DNA of 64,000 nucleotides from Phoronis australis (lineage: Eukaryota; Phoronida; Phoronidae), in NCBI GenBank assembly GCA_002633005.1, contig NMRA01000692.1, forward strand, positions 136,977-200,976, written 5' to 3'. The notes below the pieces were generated by a model that saw only the letters and a list, made by a program, of their open reading frames with translations, had not been told where the DNA came from and ran no database searches. The stretch's first letter is position 1; every line of letters starts with the position of its first letter. This document shows positions 49,601-61,600 of the stretch, piece by piece. A program made the translations under genes and the position numbers.

Positions 49601-52600
49601 CAATACCTGTGGCCAGGGTCTCATCTCTGAACTCAGATTAGAAGTGAGCTTTTCAATACCTGTGCCCAGGGTCTCATCTCTGAACTCAGACTAGAAGTGA
49701 GCTTGTCAATACCTGTGCCCAGGTTCCCATCTCTGAACTCAGATTAGAAGTGAGGTTTTCAATACCTATGGCCAGGGTCTCATCTCTGAACTCTGATTAG
49801 AAGTGAGCTTTTCAATACCTGTGCCCAGGGTCTCATCTCTGAACTCAGATTAGAAGTGAACTTGTCAATACCTGTGGCCAGGGTCTCATCTCTGAACTCT
49901 GATTAGAAGTGAGCTTTTCAATACCTGTGCCCAGGGTCTCATCTCTGAACTCAGATTAGAAGTGAGCTTGTCAATACATGTGGCCAGGGTCTCATCTCTG
50001 AACTCAGATTAGAAGTGAGCTTGTCAATACCTGTGCCCAGGGTCTCATCTCTGAGCTCAGACTAGAAGTGAGCTTGTCAATACCTGTGGCCAGGGTTTCA
50101 TCTCTGAACTCAGACTCAAAAGCAAATTAATCATGCCACTTGATTGTCATACAAATTTGCAAGTTTTCTCGAAGTATGCAATGCAATAGGTCAATTTTTA
50201 GTTACATTATGATTACATAAAATAGTGACCCTGGCAGTTTATTATAAGTATCTGAAGCTACGTATAAAATGACCGGTTATGAGCCTCAAGAAGTTAGACT
50301 TACTGAGCCTTGTCTTGAGTTATAACAAATTGTAAATTCAGTTACCATTAAGGGGCTCCGAATTTTGAGAACCAGTTTTCTCCACTGAATAACAAGAATC
50401 CAACTGGTTCTCAAAATCCAGGACTCTGTTTCTGTCAAATTTTCCCATGTCTAGAATTCACTTCTAATTTGAGGTGAGGAACAATTTGAGACCAATAAAG
50501 ACTGGTAATTATTTCAGACAAGGCTTGTAATGGAAAGAACCAGATTTATTTCAGACCAAGCTTGTAATGGTAACATTTTAAGTTTTTCACACAAGACATA
50601 TTTGTTGCAGCCTTGTGATATATGAGAAACTTCCTTTGTGACCTTGACCTTATGGCTAATCCAGATTGTTGTCTCAAAAGACTGTCTCGTTTTTTCACAA
50701 ACTTGCACTTAGTTTTCTATTCCTTAGGTGTCTAAAGCTCATTTTTCAACAGTGACAATCTGACAGAGATGTATTTATGCTCTCACATATTATGTGGGTG
50801 CATATTGCTGTCATCTCGGTCTGGGCGTCCAGCGTCTGCAGCTGTATCTCTTAAATTCCTCACAGGATCTTGATAAAATTTGGCAGATTTGTTTCTTTGA
50901 AGCTGACGATGGATGACGACAAATTTCAGACCTCTCCAATTACCGGTGTGCCCCCTAGTGGCACTTTTAGTTTTTTTACGCTTACATCTGTATCTTGAAA
51001 GGTCCTCAACGGATTTTTATGAAATATGGCACATAGACATCAATTAGATTACGCTACCCTCCCGCTTTCGGATGGATTCGAGTTATTTTCCGCCACCCAG
51101 TGGCCATTTTTGCTGTTTTTTGGCGTCCGCCTCTCTATCAACCAAACCTTTCTAAGTATGATTGTAAATATCTGCATGTATGTTCTTAGTGTGAAGAGGA
51201 CGGTTGACGATGATTTTGCGACAACTTCAACTACTGTGGCGCCTCTTGGTGGCAGTTTTTTGTACCTGTAGCTGTATCTCCTAAACCCACTGCAGGAGCT
51301 TTATTAAAGTTGGGAAGTGTATTCATAATGAAGTTGACCCGAGACGACGACAATTTTAAGTTGGATTGGTCGAACAGTGTGTCCCCTAGTGGCAATTTCA
51401 TTTTCTTCCATTTTCCTCTGTTTCTCTGAAGTTGCTTGATGTATTTTGATGAAATTTAATAAATTGTTTTCTATTAACATGACATGTTCTCGTTTTCGAA
51501 CATATTTTGCACCATCTAGTGGCCATTTTTATGACACACTCATAGAAGTTCACAGTTTGCGGTGCATTTCGTGGGCGCATTTTAATGCTCTGCGTCGCTC
51601 TTGTTCATATTATTGCAGTGACAAAGGCTTCAGTCTTGTCATCTTCAGAAGCGGAAAACATCTGACAGTTTTTTGTCATTTTAGGATGAAAACATGAAAC
51701 TTTTAGACTTCGAGTTCGTATACTAACTGAATTTCAAAAGTCTTGAACATCAGTTTTGTGTTCATCTAGAAACTGTCTTCGTGTCACTGAACTTGCTTTA
51801 TATGGCATGTACTAAACACATGGATTTCTATTTTAGTGTGACTGGCAGACAAAGTGTTGTTCAGTCATAGTAGACATCATACATAAACCAGGTAAAGTAT
51901 TTAATTACACGGTGAGCTCAGGTGTTGGTTGTATCATGATCACATAATGACTTGTGTTTCAAGTTACGATGAAATAAGAATGGAGCAATCTATCAAGTCA
52001 AAAATATCAGCTGTAAGCTCCGTCCCGGTGACAGCGTAGATTTACTTCACGTTTCAAAATTAAATGAAAACATTGGGCATTCGCTGTTGAGTTCATCTTC
52101 AGTACGAGTTATCAAAACATCATTTGATATTACTTCAATCTTTAACTTTGACTTTTGGAGGAAAGATCAACCTCAGTAATGTTTATTTTGTGTTGTTTAG
52201 TCTCTATTTCTTTCTTAAACATATATGCTAATAGTCAACAGAGAACAAGTAATGGTTAATAAAATATATATTAAATCTGTACCTGCCAGTGAAATAATAT
52301 GAAGGAATCTCTAACAAATGAAATTTAAGTTTTCACTATGTCAGGTTCATGCGATTATAGATTCATTTCCTTTTGTTGTAGAAAGTGAAGATTTCCAAGG
52401 TCTATTCCTTCTCTCTCTGGCGCCGCGGTGTTGGGTGAAGGACAGCACAAGGCTTGTACTTCAGTCATATTGTCGCAGTAAACAGGTACACTACTAACAG
52501 GTATACAAGTACAGTAAAAAGGTACACATATAAACAGGTACACACAAACAGGTACACTCAAACGGGTACACACAAATGGGTACACACAAATGGGTATGCA

Positions 52601-55600
52601 CAAACGGGTATGCACAAACACAACAACTACAGTAAATGACTTCAGTTAGGGACGCAACATGGTCAAAAGTCTTCAGTTTTGGGACACATTATGGTGGACA
52701 TATGAAATTTTACTTTGTAAAATTTTTCAACAAAACTGACTCAGAAAATTATATTTTGCTTTTAACCTTTTTTGTATGCCATTGTTGTTGCAAAAACATT
52801 TGTAACGATGTTAAGTAAGCCTCTGAGAAACAGAAAAGTGACATTTTTTAAAATTAATTTCCCACTTTGGAAAAAATTTACAGGAGAAGAATCTCAGAAG
52901 AAAATAAGCATCAGTAGAGAATCAAGCTCACAATGTTGTCACGTGCTTTTGGAAACTGCACAGTCGTGGCACATGGTAGTGCAAGAACTTGCACCCTTTT
53001 GCGTGGCTGGTCGCAGGATTTTCAGTGTCATGTTAAAAGTACCAATATGGTTTTTATGCATTGTGACTTGAGTGGATAAATGTTGTCTGCTTCATTGTAA
53101 AGTTGTGAAGCTGTCCTGTCTTCACTATTTCAGGAGTTGTTCATCGTCAACACAGACACGAGAAGCATTACTAGACTAACTAAAGGTAGAGCTGATATTT
53201 GTTATTATAAAACGTGCTGTGCTTTTAATTTGTCAGTGTAGAAAAAAGATTCTTTCTCTTGTTATTTCTGCCTCCAGTTTCAGTAGCACGAGTAGGAGAG
53301 AGTTTCAACTTGTGTTGTATTCAGTCCTAGTCCGCTATGGCTTACTTCCCAGCAGCACCCGGTATTGAAGCCATGACCTTTCATTTCAAAGCTCACCACT
53401 CTAGACAATATAGACACTGGCTGTTTGAGTTCACAGAGTAATGTTGTTACCCAATGAATGTTTACAACTAATTCACATATACTAAGGTATAGTGTTATAC
53501 AACGCCCCCTGGTGCTGGACACTCATATTCGTACTTCACTGTGTTCTATTCAAGTCATTTTGCCTCTTCTTCTTTTCCTTTAAAATTGTATCATTTGGGA
53601 TATCACTTTAGTAGTTATTGTTATCATCTCGTACATTATTTAACTGTGTAGTAGTAACTGTTATACTTTGGACCACCAGGCGTGGTTACTTTGCGAATAA
53701 TAAATGTGTCAAAAGGTCAATGCTTCAATCCGATGCCGTCACGCGTTTAGCCAGTTACAGTTAGTGTGTAGACGACAAAAGTAATCAGACAAAATACTCT
53801 TTCCCCATCATAATTGTTTCACTGGTACTTTCTAGATGACAAGATTGGCACCTGGTCTCTGCTGGACGTTCATGATGACATTATCGTGGCATCTGCCGCG
53901 TCACCATCAAGTCCAGGCAAGTTGGTGAGTTGAATTGTTGACATAATTTATGAAGGGATGCTTACATAGAGCAGACACCATTTTGTGAGAGAGGGGATTT
54001 TAACCATGTACCTGTATTGAGCATTCAGCGTAGTGGTATTCGTTTTGGATAATTTTCCATACGATTAGGAAATTCTATTTGTTGTATCATTTACAGAAAT
54101 TTTGTCTCTTGATTCTTGAATCCTTTCCTTTTAAGAGTGATGACCTTGACAAATTGTGTGTCAGCCGGAAAGATGAACACCACTGCAGCAATGTCAATGT
54201 TTTTCAATTTGACAGTTTCTGAGGCAGTGTATCTCTTTAATACCTTAATTGGTCTTTTAATATTATGATTTTATGCAGGTGTTTGGTTTTTTACCTGGTG
54301 TGGGTGAGGAGCAAAGTATAAAATGGTGTTCTTTAGACCAAGAGGAGGCACAGCTGGAGGATGTATGCTGGACCATACTGAAGCACCATGTGCCTGAAGG
54401 TCATGTGAACAGAGGCAAGGATGGGTATTATGGTAAGTGTTCATGGTGTTGGGGCATCAGAATAAGCACATATTTAGAAAGGATGAAATATAAGGTGACA
54501 GAAAGTCATGCGAATGCAGGCAGGGGTATGGGTGTTTTGGTGAGCTTTACCTTAGCGTTCACATGTTGTTGTACACCTTGGTGTCGGAATGCTGTGTGAA
54601 CGGAGTCAAAAATGAGTATTGGGAATTTTATGGGGATGGCTTTGTACTTAAATATTTCAAGTAATGAGAAGTAGTTCCTATTTATTTAAATATCCTCTTT
54701 TCATGCATAATGTGCTCTACATATAATAAAAATCTCCCATTTTGTTTCAACTCTAGATGGCTGACTGTTTTCAGTTCAGATATCAATCTGGTCTGCTGTT
54801 TTGGCTAAAAAGCATTCGCAGCAATCTTGTGTCTAGTATCGCACACACCAGGACCATGTCCATTTATCTACCGTGCTTCACAGGGTCACTGTCTACCAAT
54901 CAAAACATTTCTATCGTTGAGGTCATTGCTCATGTGATTAATCCTTTTTTCACACTAATACAACATTACCCATAATACCATGTCATTGGCAAACAAATTT
55001 CTGTTATGAAGATGATGGCACCTTTCGTTTTTGTGATGGATTGGACGTATTCTGCTCCAAGTAGTGGCTATTTTAATTTTTTTTACTTTGATTTTTGTCA
55101 TATGCTTCTGTATTTGCCAAACTCCGCAGAGGATCATCATAACAAGAGCCTGACTGGTGTAGATTTTCTAATGAGCCCAACTGCTGTGGTGCCCCCTAGT
55201 GACATTTTTTTCATAACTGTATCTCTTACACCCCTTGAAAGATGATTTTGAAGCTTGCAGTTGTATTCCTATTAACTTGGAAGCAGATGGACAAATGTGA
55301 CTAACACTGTCGTTCCTTATGGCAGTTTGTTTCTTAATATGTTAATTGCCTTCGTACCTTTGGATTTCTTTGTCAGATTTTCGTGAAATTTGGAAAATAG
55401 TTTTGAAAGACGATGACACCTTCCTATTTTTGGATGAGTTCAATTTATTCTGTGCCATCTAATGGTCATTTTTATGATACAAACAAACACCCCTAAAAGC
55501 AACACCGTTTTTAGTGGAGTCGTGGGTGCATTTCAACGTTTCTCATTAATCTGACTTATTCTAATGGAGAAGAAACTTATAACAATCAACATTTAGGGTG

Positions 55601-58600
55601 TGATACATTCTTGTGTAACTTTGTGTTTTGTGAAGCATTTGTTATAAGAGCCATGCAAATAATGACATTGGCAACTGTGTTTGTGAAACAACAAGTCTGC
55701 TGCAGTACACACTATCTAGTGACTAATGTCTGTTCCAGCTGACCTTGACTATGAGAGTGTCTTATTGACCCCCAAGGGCAGTGACACCCCGCCACTTATC
55801 ATTTACCCTCATGGTATGTACTGTAAACTTTTAATGAAACTGTTAAATTTACAATTCAACCAGACCAGGAGAGTTTGTCTGACTAAGGTAACATCCAAAG
55901 GGCATAGTGTAATGACAAGAATATATTTACTTTGCTCGAGATGAGATATCTGACTAATGCACAGTCATCCACCTTATGTTAGTTTTACTATTTCATAGTT
56001 TTTAATTAACGTCAATATCAAATAATTAATTAAACTGGCCATAAAGTCTCTAACAGAAGCCAGGTTTCAAACAGAATCAAGTTTCCAGTTAAATACAGGT
56101 TGTAGGCTCTGATTAGTTAAAACTTGGTCTCTGTTACTAGTTTTAAATACTGAACGTGTCTGTCATTTTTATTCGCCCCATATTTTTATGTGGACGCATT
56201 ATGCCGTCATCTCCGTCTGTCCGGCATCCGTCCGGCGTCTGGCATTTGCTGCTAATTCTCCAAAAGCCTTTGACGTACGTTCATGAAATTTTTGCGCATA
56301 TGTTCCTTTCATGGATGAGACGGCATGAGCGAACTTTCGGACTGATCCAAGTACCGGTGTGCCCCCTAGTGGCAATTTTGTCTTTTTACGCTTACGTCTA
56401 TATCTTTAAAGGTCCTCACCGTATTTTCATATAATTTGGCAAATAGGCATGTATTAGTAAGATGACGCTATCTTCCCATGGATGGATTCAACTTAGTTTG
56501 CGCCACCTAGTGGCCATTTTTGCTGTTTTCGAGTCTGTTTTTTGACGTCCACCCCTCTATCAACCAAACTGCTCTAAGCATGATTGTGGAAATTGGCATG
56601 TACGTTCTTACTATGAAGAGGACGACTGACGATAATTGTCCGATGATTTGGACTACTGTGGCACCTCCTAGTGGCAATTTTAGTTTTACCTCTGTATCTT
56701 CAATTGTTCTTAACGGATTTTCACAAAATTTGGAATATATCTATTGGTGAGGGCTGTTCCAGTAAAATCCGTGTGGGGGGACGGCAGTAGAAATAAAAAT
56801 TCATAGGTGGTGGTCTTTAGAAAAAAACTCAAATTATGGGTGGTCGTTCCTGTAAGCAGTGATGTATTAAAAATGGTTTTTTTTTTGACCTGTTACTGTT
56901 GACAGGTTGGTTACTTCAGCTGTGAAAACTCAAAAAAATGCATCTGGCATATATCCTAACTTATCCCAAAACAAAAACCCCATTTTGCCAGTGAACAGAG
57001 TGCAATATGTTCACTAAGCCATTAATCAAGTCATGGGCAACTTGATTTGACCAAACTGTTTGTCTGCAGTCCTATTCAATTGAAAAGTTCTGCAACACTA
57101 AACTGGTGTTAACACATATAAGAAAATTGATGATTTTTAAATAAAAAGTATGAGGATTAAGATAAACAAGTTCCAATATTCACTTGACATAGAAGTATAA
57201 AAGAGTTCGTGGAGACAGTTTGAGATTCATAGATCCTTATAATTGAAAAAATGTTCATTGAAATTATAGGCACATGGTGAACAGAGACACCTGGTGGCTA
57301 CCAAAAGTATTGCTCACAGGCTGCTTTAGTTTTTGACAATATTGGACAAGACAACTAGTTCTTGTCTGTCAATCATCTAAGTTCTTAACAGGTCCTCCTG
57401 GAGGCAATTTGTTTGCAAGTGTTGGATTTTATATTTTAACCTATTAAAAATAATTAAAAAATTATGGGTCATGGGTTGGAGAAATAAATGAAAAATATGG
57501 GCGGTGGGTACGAAATAAAAGTGCCTTCCCCCCCCTCCCATACAGATTTTGCTGGAACAGCCCTGAGCTGATCCTCCCGTTTTCGTATGGAATCAAGGTA
57601 CTTTGAGCTACCTAGTGGCCATTTTTTCTGTTTTCGAGGCTGTTTTTTTTTGGCGTTCACCCCTCGATCAAGCAAACCATTCTAAGGATGGTTTTGAAAA
57701 TTGGTTTATATTTTCTCAGTGTGAAGAGGACAGTTGACGATAACGAATTCGACTACTGTGGTGCCTCCTAGTGGTAGTTTTGTTTTGTGCCCATAGCTGC
57801 TTCTCCTAAACATACTGCAGGATCTTTATTACATTTAATTGTATTTATATGAAGCTAACAACAGATGACGACGTCTTTCAGGCGGATCCAATGAACGCTG
57901 TGCCTCATAGTGGCAATTTCATTTTTTCCGTTTTGTTTGTTTCTCTGAAGTTCGTTGACAGATTTTATGAAATTTGGTAGTTAGTTTTCTATTAAAAAAG
58001 CGATAGCATGTTCCTGTTTTCAGTTGGTTTGGACGTTGTTGCGCCATCTAGTGGCTATTTTTATGAAACAAATAAACAACCCTAGAAGCACACCGTTTGT
58101 GGTGCATTCGTGGGCGCATTTCAACGCTCCGTGTTGCTCTTGTATATGAATGCTGTACAGAGATACGGTAAAAATGTGACACATTGGAGCATACAAATGA
58201 AAGCTGGTGATACTCTGTGAGCTGCTTCTAAAGCATAGTTGTATCTCTTGGAAACTTGCTTTTAATAACAAAATTACAGTTTAGTCTTTTTGTTTAAAGT
58301 TTCTAAAGCACCTCTGTTTGTGATTTGTTTATTTCTCTATAAAGTGTACTTTGTAGGTGGGCCACATTCTGTATTTCCATCAGACTATATCGTCCAAACC
58401 AGTGGTCTTTGCAAATGTGGATTTGCAGTGCTCCTAGGTAGGATGCAGCTTCAACATATACTGATTCAAACTTTTAAAACATGATTTTCTGCCCTTAATG
58501 TGACTTTCATTGGTTTTTGTCCATTTCATGTTATGTAGAGCCTTATGTGCATGTCTGTAAAGTTTGCTCAATATCTACAAAGCTGTAGTAATAGTACCTA

Positions 58601-61600
58601 GTATTTTGTGAGAGTAGAAAGCCAGTAGAATTTGAGTTGGGACTTTTGACTAAGCTTCCATTGACTGGGTCACATGATTATGTTTTTTCAGTGAAATTTA
58701 GCGAAAAAAGGTTCATGCATAGCAAAACAATGGTACAAGTAAACCAAACTTTGGTTTATGGAAATGTTCAACGTGAAGTCTCAAAAGTTGTGTCACAGTT
58801 TTTTGGATTACTATTTCATTTTCATTTTATCAAACTTTCATTTTTTTCCTTAAAAATAAAACAGTTGTATTTTTCGTAACCCCTCATGTATGGGTCGAGC
58901 ATTTTAAAAATAACTCCTAACTCCATTTTGCAGAACAGTGCATTAATTACAGTATCTGAAATTTTCGTGTGAATCTGATCAGTCATTTTTGAGATGTGAT
59001 GTTCTGAATTGAGGCAAATATGGAAACTTGTCTTTGATGATATGTAAAGTTAAGCACAACAAATGCTAAGAACCATCATTGGTGAACAATGTAAAATACT
59101 GTCTGCAGCAGTATTTGTTTTGTAAGTTTTGATTTTTGTAGTAAATTATCGAGGTTCAGCTGGATTTGGACAGTGGAGTGTGGACTCCTTGCCTGGAAAT
59201 GTTGGGAGCCAGGATGTTTTGGATGTCTACGTATGAATTTTTTTAGTTTATGCTGATTCTCTTTGTTTCCTGTTTTGACTCTCAAGATTGTAAAATGTAA
59301 ACATCTGATTCGAATTTCAAGGTTTTGTTAAGAAAACAAAAGCCTGTTTTTTTACCTCAGCCATTGATCTCTCCATCCATGTTACGTGGAGATGGAATAT
59401 TATGCATAATATTGTTCTTAATCACTCTTCAACATGTTTCATTCACTGTTGTGCCTAATTGAATTTTACTGATATCAAAATAATGAAATGAAAGGTGGAG
59501 TGATTATCTGGTCATCGTTTGTTTTCAGGATGCAGCCATGCAAGTGTTTGAAAGTGGAGTTGTTGATAACAAAAACGTGTTTGTAGCAGGAGGTTCTCAT
59601 GGAGGCTTTCTTACGGCTCATCTGATTGGCCAGTTCCCTGTAAGTGCATCTGATTGGTCAGTTTCCTGTTAGTGCTTTGTTGATTCATATATAGAAGATA
59701 AAACAAATTTGTGGAGATAACTGCTCTATTGTTCACTGGTGTACTCAAGTCCGGTCGTCCCATGGGGTTGCTCAGACAGGTTACACAATAGAGGTCGCTC
59801 CAGTCATAAAGTTTTCTGCTATTCTTCTGCTCCTGCAGAATATACATCTCTAGCACTCAGTTTTTATGAACTTTACTTTGAAAGCTCTTGCAAAATTCCT
59901 CTTGTAAACTAACACTTGTCTAGAATTTTTCTTGAAACTTGACTATTAAGCTGCGGTTCCACTGTCTACTTTTAAACTACGATTTTCTACGTGAACAGGT
60001 TTTCGCAAGAGCAAAAGTCGAAAGTGATTTTGATGTCATTCATTTCTTTCAGGCGCTTTCCAAAGCAGCTGTCTTAAGAAACCCAGTAATCAACATAGCT
60101 TGTAAGTGTTGTTTAGATACTATAGCATACCAGAAAACACAGTGATGATGATCTGTGGCATCTCAGTCAAACACAGTGATGATGATCTGTGATATCTCAG
60201 TCAAACACAGTGATGATGATCTGTGATATCTCAGTCAAACACAGTGATGATGATCTGTGATATCTCAGTCAAACACAGTGATGATGATCTGTGATATCTC
60301 AGTCAAACACAGTGATGATGATTTGTGGTTTCTCAGTCAAACACAGTGATGATGATCTGTGATATCTCAGTCAAACACAGTGATGATGATCTGTAATATC
60401 TCAGTCAAACACAGTGATGATGATCTGTGGCGTCTCAGTCAAAGTTTTCCTTTTTATGGCAAATGTAACATGGTATAAAAAGACAAAGGTGAAAGTAATG
60501 TTAATAGTTATGAAAATGGTTACATGTCCCTTTTCCGTTATAGAATCAAACTTTAAACCATTTACTTGCCATTAAGATTATGTTGAACTTTACTGACCAG
60601 TCGGTGTATTATGCCAAATATCTACAAACTATAAATCTTAACTCTGTAGAAGTATTTTCTGAAAGTAGAAAGCCTGTGAAATTTTTGACTGTACGAATCT
60701 GTCATTGATTGGGTCACATGACCATGTCTTTTTAGTAAAATTTAGCAAAAAAAAAACAAATTAAGGTATATTGATTGCCAAACAACGATGTCAATAACAA
60801 CAATGTCAATAACAGCGGTGTCGATAACAACGGTGTCGATAACAACAGTGTCGATAACATGGTCAAATATTGTTTGATATAAATTCCAAGGTGAGATCTT
60901 AAAAATGAAAATGCTGTAATTTCTGAAATATTGTTTCGTTTCCATTTTGTGCAGTTTCTAAGTTTTTCCATGAAAATTATGAAAGTTTTTGATAGTCCCT
61001 CATCCAAAATTAGACCACTTTGAAAACAAGTCCTAAAAACACTGTTTTTGGTCATGATGCATAAAGCGTATCTGAACATTTCACGTGAATCTGATCATTC
61101 ATTACTGAGATGTGATGTTTCTAAGAAGGCCTACATAACATTAACTCATATTACAAGTGGTTTTGGGCTTGGTAAAATTGTCAGCTGGTTCATGCTTGAG
61201 ACCATAGCAACAATAACAACAGCAGCAGCAACAGCAGCAGCAACAACAGTAGCAGCAATAGCAACTGCGGCAACAGACCTGTCATAACAAGCCAACTTGT
61301 AGATCACTGTCTCGAGCAATAATGAAATGCCAGAAATCCTAGGGAAGACGTGGAGACTAATAATACGTGGTCTAAATCAAAGGTAGGTTTTTGTGACAGA
61401 ATACAGGTTTTAGAAATTATCAAAATTGTCTTGAGATTCTGGCAACGGCTTTGTCATGGGCTAATGTTTGATAAGTCTGATGAAGTTTGATTTGCAAAGT
61501 TGTAAGAAATGTTATGTTGAAATATCAAGGGACGCTAAGTTACCGATGTCTAATCTTTTTGTCTTGCAGCAATGCTCGGAACCACTGATATCCCTGACTG

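Noticed and set aside
49583-50113. Regular repeat resembling a CRISPR array
   Set aside because: Units are directly tandem with no unique spacers, in an animal intron; it is a minisatellite.
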